The position numbers and the translations under genes were made by a program. Source: Lytechinus pictus (lineage: Eukaryota; Echinodermata; Echinoidea; Temnopleuroida; Toxopneustidae). Taken from it: DNA of 64,000 nt. Below, one piece after another: positions 1 to 11,899 of this stretch. How positions within the stretch are numbered: position 1 is the first letter of the stretch; each line of letters starts with the position of its first letter. Below the pieces are notes generated by a model, which was not told the origin of the DNA, did no database searches, and saw only the letters and a program-made list of their open reading frames with translations. Where the stretch lies: the NCBI RefSeq assembly GCF_037042905.1, contig NC_087249.1, forward strand, positions 38,501,401-38,565,400, in the 5' to 3' direction.

Positions 1-536
1 CTGCAGCAAAGCATATATTTGCAAGACGACAGTGACTCATTCTTTGCTCATTCATTCTGGCTGTTTCTTTGTATTCATTACTCATGCAGTGTGGACAAAC
101 TGGTGTAAAACTAAAAAGTCCCCAACTCGCCCTATCCAATTTGCATTTGTGCAGAGCATTGAATCTACAACAGGCCTACACTCCTACAGTGCATGCAGCG
201 TACATCAATGTTCACAGTGCATGACATACCAGAACTGAAGAAAGGGATGGGAATTATGTTATGGATTGAAGTATAGGGCCTATATTATTGGTTTTGATAT
301 TATTATTAGTATAGTCTACTGTAAAATGAAGGAACAAATTTGGGAGTTTACAGTGTGCGTGTGGTAAACGTAAATTACTGGTATCAAATTTATTCAGAGA
401 GCACATCTTCAGACTGGGCTCATCGATTTCTGTCTTTATTTCATAAAAATATATAAAAAGAACTGTACCAAAATAAAGATTATTATTCCGTTTTGGCCTG
501 AAATGCACCAAAACGGGGAAAATAATCTTAAAAGGG
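1..536. other. No recognisable feature
   Basis: AT-rich non-coding sequence. The short open frames here have no family resemblance. Confidence 0.5.
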
Positions 537-726
537 GAAAAAACGGTGACTTCGGCTGTCGCACAACTTCACTTCCCTGTTTTATCCGAACTTAATACAT
601 AAACATATGGCCATTGAGTCCCTGTACAGATTGAGCTAGAACTTCGGTTTCTGTATTTGGTGAGTGGAGCCAACGGAGTTCAGCGGAACAACCAACATTA
701 ACAGAGACCGAAGCTTTTGGTCTATT
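537..726 (+). repeat. Dispersed ~200-bp repeat with internal hairpin, copy 1
   Basis: This segment is a diverged inverted copy of 62981-63190 (clearly similar by eye along its whole length). Both contain CACTTCCC.GTTTTATCCGA, CATATGGCCATTGAGTCCC and GAGTTCAGC.GAACAACCAA. A stem of about 13 nt (CTTCGGTYTCTGT with ACAGAGACCGAAG) brackets a loop of about 47 nt. It matches no class I can name. Confidence 0.65.
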
Positions 727-2202
727 GAGCCAGCAGAAATATAAGGAAATAACTTCAAATAAGTACCGCAAAAGGAATATCAGTCACAATTAAAGAACAA
801 CTCAACAAGTTGTATCAGTTAGTGTTTTATTAAATACCGGTAATATTGGAGGATTTGGAACAGCACTGAATTACGACAAGTCTTTTCATTTTCATCCTTG
901 GTTGGCTATTCTGGATTGACTATTAAAGGCCTACAACATGTACACAATATTTATAGCAGCAAATCAGAAAAATAAAAGGATATTAATAAGCTTGTGTTAT
1001 TTAGTTTAAAATATTGCCATTTATATGTTCTGCTTTCTTACAATCGTGATGTTGGGTGTAGAAATTATTTACATCCCACCGCTGCCACCAGTTAAAGAGA
1101 TTGATATGGGAGTCATACTGTATGCCCTGTTCTTGCAGTGCTATGCATAATAGGCCTTTATCATTATCCTTCCTATTGAATGTAGTTCGGGAAAACTCTT
1201 GACAACCACTTACAACTCCCACGCATATCCTTCTTCACTGGAAAACTCAAAGTCTTGGCAAAGACCCATTCTGGATTACAATTAAATTCATCAATTGGCA
1301 TGGCATGATGTCACTTTTCAGTCTTAGATTTTAGGTCCTGTTTTTTCTCAACTATATTATTGTACACACTGTACATTGAGACATAACCAGAAAAGCTTGT
1401 AGTATTAATTGGGGGCTGGTTGAGACTCAACAGAGGGTATACTATCACTATCAAAGTGCCGCAAATCACAAAAAAGCCAATAGTGCTCTACAAGGTAGAA
1501 TTCAGTCAGGAAATACTAGGGTTACACTCGAAGAGGTAGAAATTTAAACTGAACGCTCTATTGGTTGCCAATAAAGATTGTGTTTTTTTCTTACAACCCA
1601 TGGATGGTCATGCAAATGTGGCTTCTACAGCAATAAGTTGAGTCACTCCACTGAATTTATTTGAAACTTCTGTTTTAAAGTGCAGTTCAGTTTGAATCTG
1701 AAACAGAAAAAAAAGAGTAAAAAGTTGAAAATACACCCCAGGGACCAATGTTATTCTGGGAATAGAAGGGAAGGTGTGTATACCCTGGATGTTCAGTATG
1801 TTTTCTGCTCACTCAGTGCTATTGGTGGATGGAATGCACAATACCCTGGTGAAGTGGTTGACTGAATTTGAATTGATCTTTGTCTCGTTCCCTGCTGTGT
1901 GGACCAAAGATCCAGTCCTATTATCCCCAGCTCATTATTCAGTCAAACATTCTTCACAAGCTTTCAGATTTGTGTTGTCAAAAAGCACATTCTATTTTTG
2001 TGATACAGTTATATATTACAGATGTTAACCACTTGTCTGCTACATGTGTGTGTTGTCAATGAGAAATATTTATTTTGTTAAATTTAGAGCTAACGGTCAG
2101 ACTAAAATAAGCCTAGGCCCAGGTGCGAAACTTACAATTAATGGTAATTTTGTTACAAAATGTGGAAACCTCAAATTTGATTCCAGGCTTTGCTGTTCAC
2201 TA
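727..2202. other. No recognisable feature
   Basis: AT-rich non-coding sequence without repeats visible at this scale. Two overlapping short frames at 1680-2028 have no recognisable product. Confidence 0.5.
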
Positions 2203-3097
2203 AAGGCGGTGCTGCACCATCCCGAGTTTGCTCAATCTCGAGATTTTAGCCCGATCAGCCCTCTTCGCGATTAATCTCGAGATTCAAGAAACCCCGTCTT
2301 CACCATCCCACGAGGAGCTATATCTGCTCGAGCGAGGCAACACGCCCGATATTCCGGGCATGCGCACTTTCGGATCTTGGAGTTTCAACGGCCCGCGCTT
2401 TTGAATAACTTCCCGCGATATGCAAGCAATGAACTCCTTTCACTAGTACTTTCGCCGAATTCAACCGGTGTTATGCAACAATCCTTTCAGCTCAGCGAGT
2501 GAAGAAGTGATGTATTCTTCGTGAAATATGATGGCGGAGTAGGAGGCAACGACAGAGAGAGAGAGAGAGAGGGAGGAGGAAAGAAATGCTATTTGCTCAC
2601 ATTTTGCGAAGGAATAAGACAACACTGCTGTCAGTGTTGTTATTGAATATGACCATCGTCGATGCGATGAGCGCCTCCCCCTTCGGTCTGGTCTCTCCCG
2701 GGGTCTCTCCCAAAATCCATTCACTGGTGGGGACACCATCGTTGCTTATGAACGCTATTCGCATGTATAAAGTTGACTTTCGCACGTGTTTATGTTTTGA
2801 CCAAGGCGGAAGTGGAACGCGAATTGCATTATGGACTGACGTCATGAATAAATTACCCCGAGTCCAATCTCGAGTGCGTCTGCACCGACGAATTAGCGGG
2901 ATAATTCGTAAAATAGCGCGCTATTTTGCAAATAAACCCGAGTTGACTTGGGATTGCAATCTCGAGATTAATCCTACGAACTAGCGCGATAATTGCGTCT
3001 GCACCGCCAACTATCTCGAGATTTTTCAGATCGGGATAATTTGCCGGATCAGAAATAGCGCGCTAATTTGAAACTTCGGGATGGTGCAGACGGCCCT
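2203..3097 (+). mobile_element. CTCGAG-rich TIR element, long copy (copy 1)
   Basis: The element is flanked by TA on both sides (2201-2202, 3098-3099). It has similar inverted ends, AAGGCGGTGCTGCACC on the left and AGGGCCGTCTGCACC on the right as its complement. The palindrome AATCTCGAGATT and related forms recur inside. It shares both ends with the copies at 11510-11899 and 14587-14989, but carries about 500 bp extra (roughly 2335-2830) including a (GA)n run and an unrecognised 132-codon frame. TA duplication and short TIRs suggest a Tc1/mariner-type non-autonomous element. Confidence 0.75.
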
Positions 3098-3099
3098 TA

Positions 3100-4828
3100 A
3101 CACTTCCCTAGGCTAGAGACTGATGCAAACCAGTATTTTATAGTGTGATGATCAATGAAAACATATTTGTTTATTCAGAACTGGCGTACCAGGGCCCATT
3201 TAATTTTGCCATCAGTAATTTCATGTTCGTCAATCTATTCAGAGCTCCAAAAGGAAGTTTGATCACATAATTTTTATAATGTATGTTGTTTTCTGAATGC
3301 TTGTCCTTTGTTTATCATTGTTATAATGTGCCTATATTGTAAATTGCTTTTATGGAAATGTGGAAATAAACTTTGAACTTGTCCACTCCAAACAACCAGC
3401 TGATTTGAATAAAAAGACAAAAATCAAACAAGGCTTTGTCACTGAAAATTTCATCACAATCTGTTGTAAAATAAGAAAGTAATAGCATCTTGAATTTCAC
3501 TAAATTTCATAAAACAGATTATTCACATCATGGGGTCATACATGTACAAGAGTAACTTTTGCATTTATGAAATGTTGGTTTTTGTTTGTTTTTCCATGTA
3601 ATAATAAAGAAACTCCTTGGTAAATCAAATGAATATAACACTGAGTTTACATTTTTCATGAGGAATCAAATTCAGTTTTACATTGTAGATGGAAAAAAGT
3701 GAAAACCATTATTTCTGAAATCATTCAAGGCAAAATGTCTTAATGTTCGTATTTGGTGAATACTGTAGCACATAAAAGTGCATTGACATACGTTATGTTT
3801 GTACCACCAGTCAAACTTTTCCTGGAATCAGTAAATGGCAATTTTGAAGCTGATGGACAAGTGGAGGGTAATTTTAAGAAAATGTTTGACCATGGGGGAG
3901 GGGGGGAAGCAAGGACATGTATGTATATATATAATATATTTTTTTTTAGGGGGGGGGGGGGCTAGTGCCGCCACTGCCTCAAATTCGGGGGGGGGGGGGG
4001 CTAACTGAGCTTGTGCTGCAACTGCCTCAAATCGTTATGGAATTTATTTTTTGTCTAGACTTTCATTCTTGTACATCAAATTTACGGTGGATGCTGTGTT
4101 AATGGTTTTTATGTTTGGGGCTTCACAAATTCAAAACAATAGATCATTTGTGCACTGACATAGCAAAGCACTGGGCTTGCTCTTTTATATTAAAGTCATT
4201 TTGTTTTTCTCTGGAAGCTCCAACCGCCCCCACCCCCTCCCCCATCATGGCAGCCATACATAAATAAAATGCTCTGAAGTTGAATTTGGATATGTGAGGA
4301 TTATAACAGCAATAGAGAATAGAAAAAGGCCAACCTACCTTGTTTGACCACATAATCTAATTATCATCTATGGCCCTTGTTCGTTTACCTAACTATTTAT
4401 TCTACATTCAACATTTGTGAATAGTTTGCAGTTGCACTCTAAATGAAAAACGCAGTATCTGATTGCTTCTCAAACTTTTCTTTGACCATTGAGATGTTGA
4501 GGAATGAATTGTTATGAATTGTGAGATTTTTGCTTATGAGGACACTACTGTCTCACTCTCAGTTGTCCCTGGTTAACGATTTCTGCCACCATGTTTTGAG
4601 AGAGTTTCACACTTGTTGCTGTCTGAGTTGTGGTTGACAGTGGCTCTGGAGCCCGTCCTTTGTCTTTCCTGTGATATAAGGTGCATGCTTTCAGACCGAC
4701 TCAATCTCCAAAATACCTCTTAATTTATGAGAACTTGTTCAGGCCTTTATATACCTGATAACTATTTTCTACATTGGTACCGACCCAATGCAGATCCTTT
4801 CAGCTAATTTCTTGAAGTTTTGAGTACA
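3100..4828. other. Non-coding; possible retroelement tail and tandem poly-G unit
   Basis: AATAAA at about 3365 in a context like GGAAATGTGGAAATAAACTT looks like the 3' tail of a retroposed sequence. At 3949-4035 two copies of a G-run followed by CTA...CTGCCTCAAAT lie in tandem. Nothing coding was recognised. Confidence 0.4.
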
Positions 4829-4975
4829 GGGGCCCGTTGCAGAAAGAGTTGCAATCAATCCCAACTCTAAAAATCATGCGCAACTTGATTTTCAACCAAT
4901 CCACAGTGCGCATTTAGGACTTGCGATTGATTTTTTGGCTTGCGTTTAAACGCAACTCTTTCTGCAACGGGCCCC
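4829..4975. mobile_element. 147-bp palindromic MITE
   Basis: The left end GGGGCCCGTTGCAGAAAGAG and the right end are exact reverse complements over more than 20 bp. The centre is AT-rich. This is a short palindromic non-autonomous element with GGGGCCC termini. Confidence 0.85.
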
Positions 4976-7900
4976 AGGTATACATAGGTTGGTCAGAGTA
5001 TCAGTTAAAGTGTGCGGATTAAAATGACGGGTTCTGATATACCCTCCGGCGCTTAAGCCCAATCTACTTGCTTTGATGGGAAAAGTTCTTGTAACTTGCT
5101 TTCACATGAGTTGCGAGGATACTCGCGACCTTGGAAGAATCCGTCCATAACTTTCTCTTAATTTTTTACAATTAGGCCTACATGTACCTAATGCTTGGCA
5201 GGTATTTCTGTTGTAAATATTACAAAAAAGGGTATAGGCCCTATTTTTGTCGGAGTAGATCAGCGTGAATTTCCCATCAAGAAAATACCTGGTATTCTTG
5301 GTGTTTGAGTCAGTCTGAACTCTGGAAGCACCTATTTGTGAATATCTTGAAATGTCAAATAATGATGAGGAGACATCAATCTTAATCGTTTAATTGTAGT
5401 TATCCTTTGTCAATCCCATCCCACTCGGGGTGTGAGTCATGGGTGTGCTAATGCACCTCTTTCAGACAACATTATTACTTATTAGTCTGCCCAAGCAGAC
5501 TTGTTGTAAGTGATCTCTCGCATCATTGCTTGTCATATAAAGGGATAAATCTTCCACTCCAATATTTCAATTAAAAGCTTGAATATTTGGATTCAGAATC
5601 CTTTGAGATTAAAAATATATTTGGAGTTTGGCCTGCCACCCGCTATTGCCATCAAATGTAACTCTTTGATTTAATAGGAGTTAGTATTTAAATCCATCTA
5701 ATTTTGAGTTACATGTACTATTACTATTAAATGAAATATTTGTGCCCACATGGTCTGCTGAGGGAATAAACATTGACTTTACTCCACCCACGGTGCTTCC
5801 ATGATAATATGACTGTACACACAGACGCTGTCATGGTTTTACAAAGCAATCATTTGTGAGTGGCACTGCCAGAGAGCAAATCAAATATCCGTCTTATGAA
5901 TACAATATTCTTCAAAACTGGTGTAATACCCAATTATGTCTGCATTGTTCAGGGTGTTTACCATTTTGCATACTTCTCAGAAAGTTATGTACAGTATCTA
6001 TAGTCTTTACTTAGTTTTCTTCATGAGGGGAATTTCCCTAAGAAAGAAATGCAAGGTCCCACTGATACTGCTCAAATACATTGTATATGAAACTGAAAAC
6101 CATTTTTTTATTCATTAATTGTACCAGGCTTTCATTGATTATTTTCTTTTGTGATTTTTTTCTCATGAAAGTGTGAAAAGTAGCGTCTGTGTCATTTTAT
6201 TTCACTGCAAATGGCTGGCCTCATTGTTTAGGGTCCTATGATACACACATTTATCAAAATTTGCTTGCAGAATGGTTGATTGATGCTATTTTGGTCAATG
6301 TTATTCATCCATATTACGAAATGCATATGATTTCATAATGAGGACTGTATGCTCACTATGCTGAATATACATGTAGGTGGTCCTCAATCTGTTACCTCTC
6401 AAACTATTTTATGTATCAATTTAATTTACCCAGACTATGAGGCTTGTAGGCTACTCACTGAATAATGTAGAGTGGGATTCGTAGAGGTCCTTTATCAGTT
6501 CCCATAGCCAGTGGGTTATAATGAATGAACCTCGGGCATGAGTCCCGCGTTGGGGAGGGGTGTTTGCCATTTGTCCCCCCATTTCTTTCATTATTGTGGC
6601 TTGTGCCTACTCATATTTTCAAGTGAAACCCCTTGTTTTACTTGACATCTCTTCGGCACGTACAGTGTATGCCTAAGTACTTTTTAGGGGGAGGGGAAGT
6701 GCTATTAAACTTATTCAAAAGAATAATCAGCCCAATTTCTGTGACCTCATATCTTTGATCATTGAATACTGTAGGTCCATGCTTTTTTACCCCTGCATAG
6801 TCATTCAAAATTTAAATTCAAAAATTCAAAAGAAGGTTGGTAAACTTGGTATACTCGTACCAATGAAAGGATGAGGTAAAAAAACTAGACCAGACAACTT
6901 CTTGAGCTAAAACAAATGATAAACATCTTGAGTAGCAAACCATATGGTTCATTACTTAGTTTAGTACACGAATGGAGAATTAAGGCACATATTTTAATTT
7001 CTTTATTGTCTTTCTACTTTAAGATAATAAATGGTAGTATAACCTCATTTAAAGTAAGTTGGGGTGGGGTAGTTTATTGCTTTGCAGATATCAATCTACC
7101 CAATTAGTGGAGTTACATGTATAAGAGAGCACTGTATGCTGTATATGATCATGGATATGATTCAGACGTCAATCATTAACTTGTCAGAGATGGATAGTGT
7201 CAATCCTTGAAATAGCTCTTCATCATGCTTTTAATGAAGGTAAGTGTGTGGCTGGAGCAATATTCACTTGTTAATATATTGGGTTAGATATTGAAGTCAA
7301 GCTTAATTACTTTATTATGCATGTGAGTAATTGTAACAAGTCAATGTTATAATTATAGAAGATAAACTTAGAGTAAAACAAAATCTGGATTAAAGTTCCC
7401 TGTTTAACCAACATCTACTTATTAGTAAGCAGTCATTGTAATCATTGTATAACATTATGATTGACCCAGACTCATTGGATAGCCACAGTACTCATTGAGG
7501 TGTGTATTTATTGGCTGTGCTGTGACAAGTCTCTGAAGGTTCCATTATACATGTCCGTTTCTCATTTGTCATCATCACGATCATGAAACTGCAAGAGGCT
7601 AGATCCCTCAAGAAATTTAATTATCCTGTTTAATATTATTTTACCGGAATCTGAAGTTTCGATTTCATATTTGGGAGGAAGTTGCATAGTATCATTAGTA
7701 TGGGTTTTCATTTGATACCAGTATTTTATTTGTATGAGGAATTGAGCCATATTATTTAAAATCATTTTCATTGATCAGCACACCAATACAATCTCCTTTT
7801 ATCAATTATTTTTATAACATATGGGAATGGTCTCTTGTCTCAACATGTATGATTATCAACATCTGTTTTGAAAGTGTTTAAAACTTTCGAAAGCTTTTCG

Positions 7901-8273
7901 CGAAATATCCTTTGCTCATACTCGTACAGTATTGTACAATTTATCTCTCTGTTACTGACAACATTCATTTTTGAAGATGTTTCATTCATTAATTGTATTC
8001 TAAGTCCAAGAATCAACCCAAACACATTTTAGGGACTTGCAGCTCTTATTTCTTATTCATATATTTTCATTAAGTATTTATTTTGGAAAAAATCAAATCA
8101 TGTGTTTGCATTTTCAATGGATCTTATAAAAGGAATTAATTAAACCTATATCTATTTTTTCTATGAAATATATAATGTACGGTTGTCTAGAAGTTTCAAT
8201 TTAAAATATTCCAACCATATTGAAAAGAAAAATGGGTATGAAAAAGTTGGTGACATCATACAATGACGCTGTA
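4976..8273. other. No recognisable feature
   Basis: AT-rich non-coding DNA. Several frames of 60-70 codons look like chance openings. No repeat family seen elsewhere in the window was noticed. Confidence 0.5.
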
Positions 8274-8851
8274 TTAAAGGGGAATCCAACCCAAATAAAA
8301 ACTTGTTTTTATAAGGAAAAGAAAAATCAGACAAGTTGATAGGTAAAAGTTTGAACAATATTGGACAAACAACAAGAAAGTTATGAATTTTTAAAAGTTG
8401 TAAATATTGGTAATCACTATACCCATGGAGACTTCAAATTGGCCGCATATGGGACTACTCTTCCATGTACTCCAATACATATAATGGCTAAAATGTCATT
8501 TTTCCCAAAAGTTTTATTTCAAATTATATTTTTCTTTCATGAGGATATAAAACAATATACTACCTGGGTTATATTTAGATTACTGCCCCAGGGGAACGGG
8601 TACTTAGGAGAAAACCACGAATCCTTGATAATAAAGTACATGGCCTATGGGAAAGTTGTCCTTGCCCCTTGTCATAATTTACTTACCCAGTTGCCAATTT
8701 GAAATCTACATAGTATTAGTGATCTCAATTTTAAAGTAGCTATAACTTTCTTATTGCTTGTCCGATTTCTTTCAGACTTTCACCATTCTGTTTAATTTAT
8801 TTTTCTCCTTCCCAACACAAATTTTATGGCCAAGGCTGGATTCCCCTTTAA
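8274..8851. mobile_element. TTAA-flanked TIR element, ~575 bp
   Basis: TTAA at 8274-8277 and 8848-8851 brackets inverted ends AGGGGAATCCAACC and AGGGGAATCCAGCC. TTAA target duplication is the hallmark of piggyBac-type insertion, so a non-autonomous piggyBac-like element is likely. A 113-codon frame at 8361-8702 lies wholly inside and shows no protein-like composition. Confidence 0.7.
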
Positions 8852-9119
8852 AAGCACTATCATGACAGGAAGGTACTGAACTGTTTTGAAATGTATCAGT
8901 TTACTGTAAAGGTGATACAGAGTTTAGTCTATTCACACCAGTTTCTTTATCTATGTGTGGAAGTTTTTTCATTTGTGTGAAAGACTCGAGGAGGGTCATG
9001 TGAATTACACATGTTTAGGTCTACATGTACATGTGATGCATGAAACGGTCAGTGGTCAAACATTATTGATGTCATCATTTTTTCATCCTACATGTATCAT
9101 TCTAATGTTATCATTATTT

Positions 9120-9250
9120 CGTATCATTATTATGTTTATTACTATTATTGTTATTATTATTATTGTTGTTATTATTGTTATTTATTAGTGTTAATATTAC
9201 TATTATTATTCTCATCACCCTGCACCACCACCACCACTACTATCACCATC

Positions 9251-9299
<49 letters not shown>

Positions 9300-9300
9300 A
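9120..9300 (+). repeat. Compound trinucleotide microsatellite (ATT)n-(CAT)n
   Basis: ATT/GTT-type triplets run from about 9120 to 9215, followed by (CAC/CAT)n to 9299. The histidine-rich frames across it are artefacts of the triplet. Confidence 0.95.
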
Positions 9301-10228
9301 GACATAATCATCATGATCATCATTTATTCTTCATCATTGCATTATCTGTTTTTACTACCGTTTTACATGACTTCAGCATTATAATTTCTTGACATAGGAC
9401 ATATAATGCACAGGTATACAGTACACAATGATTTATCAAAGTACAAGCAATGTTGACATATGAGTCATCATGCATGCTCAAAGAAATGGGCGTCAACTTA
9501 AACTTCATAGTTAACACAGAAATAAATAAAAAAACTGTCAGATACATGTAATGTTTATATATAGTCACATCAGCATTATAAAACATTAAAATGAAAAATG
9601 AAAAACAGATAACATTGAAAGCATCATTGTTCTTTAATAGTGAGAAGTATGGAGGCAATTAAGGTATTGAATTTATAGGTTTGAATGAATTAATTATTTC
9701 ATTAGGCATATATAATTTTTTTGAACAAATTCTTTATAACCTAACAACAATGTATGTTATAGGCAATATTCATACACACTGTTTGGTTTACGCCCCTTCT
9801 AATTTATTGTCATGTTTATCGGGTGCAGGCCTATCATGCCACCATTCCTATTCATTTATGTTTTTGTTTTATTCTTAATTTCTTCTGACAATAGGGGGTG
9901 CACTCTACAATCCCAACTTTGTATGAAGATTTGTTTGTTCAAAAGCCTATATTCATGTACATGTACATTGTCAAACAATTGTATAAAATTGGCAGAGTTC
10001 ATTTTTAGGAATTATTGAAATAAATGAATGAAATATTAAGGCTTCCTACTATAGGTGAAACCCCCTTGTTTATTTCCTCCACATCCCATATACATCATGT
10101 ACACATACATTGTAGGTCACATTTTTTTATCCTGACTGTTATGAATCTGTTAATTTCCCCAAGGCAATAATTAAATGTCATTGATTTTGAACTTCACAAT
10201 GTTTGATCCATGAAAATCAGTAGGCCAG

Positions 10229-10592
10229 TAAACTTTTTTTTTAGGGGGGGGGGGGGTGTCACACAGTTCTGCCAGTCTATTATTGACATTTTATTCAATA
10301 TTTATGACATGTGTCAATGTTGCTAACTATTGTATTTCTCCTCATAAATCTTACCAGACAAGCAATATTTGTACTATAGACCTTAGGAGTACATTTTTTC
10401 CCCTTGGGTCAAGTAGTCTTGCTGTGCAGACACATTCACTGTCATTTGCAAGCAATTGGTAGGAGAGTAAATGATAGAAAACGCACAATGCAAGGCACTA
10501 TTTTAGTCCAGACAGGTGCCATTCCTCTGATACTTGTGATCTCTTTTAAAGATTCTATATTTATTCATTTATTATTTTTAAGGGGGGGGGGG
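10229..10592 (+). repeat. Two T(n)-A-G(n) homopolymer junctions
   Basis: T-run followed by G-run at 10229-10257 and T-rich AA then G-run at 10573-10591. These are two of at least eight such junctions on the + strand in this window. Confidence 0.8.
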
Positions 10593-10686
10593 AGACAGGA
10601 GCTTTAGCCCCCTAACTTTTTTTGCAGCAGGTGTACATAAACATGTACAAAAATTGAAATTTACCATCAGAATGATTGTGATTATA

Positions 10687-11140
10687 CAGTACGTCCCAGA
10701 AAAAAGGAAACTGGGAGTCCCATGTCTTTTTTTTTCAAAGGCAAATGAATTATGATATTTCATTAATACATAATCATATAATTCAATTATTCTTCTTAAT
10801 GTTGATACCTAACATGAGACGCTTCAAGCATTAATGTGCAAGACGAGTTTGAAATTTCAGTGTCAGAACCAGGTTGCGCATAAAAATTGGACAAGATTGG
10901 TCCGTGATATGACGACCGTGCTTATACGACGACTGGCTCATTAGCATTTCTTTTGTATTCTTTGTTAAGATTCTCTCACTAATCCCTGAAATGAGAGTGG
11001 ATTCAGTTTCACACGTGAGTTTCTGCACAAATCATTTCTGATGTATGCCTCAATATTTGTTGAACGATTTGCTAAGTATCAAATTCAGTGTAAAGAAACC
11101 ATATGAAAAACGTCTTTCCTTTTTTTTGTGGGACACACTG
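10687..11140. mobile_element. Mariner-like MITE, ~454 bp
   Basis: TA at 10685-10686 and 11141-11142 brackets inverted ends, CAGTACGTCCCAGAAAAAA on the left and CAGTGTGTCCCACAAAAAAA as the complement of the right. The CAGTRYGTCCCA ends and TA duplication fit Tc1/mariner. The interior has no transposase-like frame. Confidence 0.75.
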
Positions 11141-11509
11141 TATATGTATGTATACATGTGCAGCCTCCATCCCCTACTTTTAAAATTATTGTGTCCCCCC
11201 CCCCCCTGCTCTGTCCCTATTCACACTCATCCCTATGTCAATACTTGGGGGGAAAAAATCCAGATTTTCTCCCCTACATGTAAGTCACCCAAGGGGAGCA
11301 GATTTTTTGTTTCGAGTTCTTGGGGGTGTTGTAGTTGTACAGGGTCTAGTGTAGTAAGAGGGACTCATTTCGGAGAAGCCAGACTTGAGGTTTGACCCCA
11401 TCACTGCTAAATGATTCGCATTTTTGTGGGATGACTGACGTGTATCATGTGGTGTTTGTAGTCTCCCTTCGAAGACCCATTGAAGGTGCAAGTTGGTCAG
11501 TATCTAATA

Positions 11510-11899
11510 AGGTGGTGCTGCACCAGCCCGAGTTTGCTCGATCTCGAGATTTTAGCCCGATCGGCCCTCTTCGTGATTAATCTCGAGATTCAAGAAACCC
11601 CGTCTCCACCATCGCAAGAAGAGTGATTCCTGCTCGAGTGAGGCATAAAGGCATGGTCTGACGCCGTGAATAATTAATCCCGAGTGCATCTGCACCTGCG
11701 AATTAGCGGGATAATTCGTAAAATAGCGTGCTATTTCGCAAATTTTTGATTTGGGATTGCAATCTCGAGATTAATCCAGCGAACTAGCGTGATAATTGCG
11801 TCTCCATTAGAAATAATCTTGAGATGGTTCAGATAGGGATAATTTGCCGGATCAGAAATAGCGCGCTAATTCGAAAAGTCGGACTGGTGCAGACGGCCC
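11510..11899 (+). mobile_element. CTCGAG-rich TIR element, copy 2
   Basis: It is flanked by TA. The ends match copy 1 (GGTGGTGCTGCACCAGCCCG at left, ...GGTGCAGACGGCCC at right). It is about 390 bp and lacks the roughly 500-bp internal segment of copy 1. Confidence 0.8.

Noticed and set aside
2586-2984. 132-codon frame
   Set aside because: It lies within a TIR element, has no recognisable domain and extends into the element's repeated end.
8361-8702. 113-codon frame
   Set aside because: Contained in a TTAA-flanked repeat without transposase motifs.
9148-9384. Polyhistidine frame
   Set aside because: Translation of a (CAT)n microsatellite; unrelated to the genuine His-rich exon 6.
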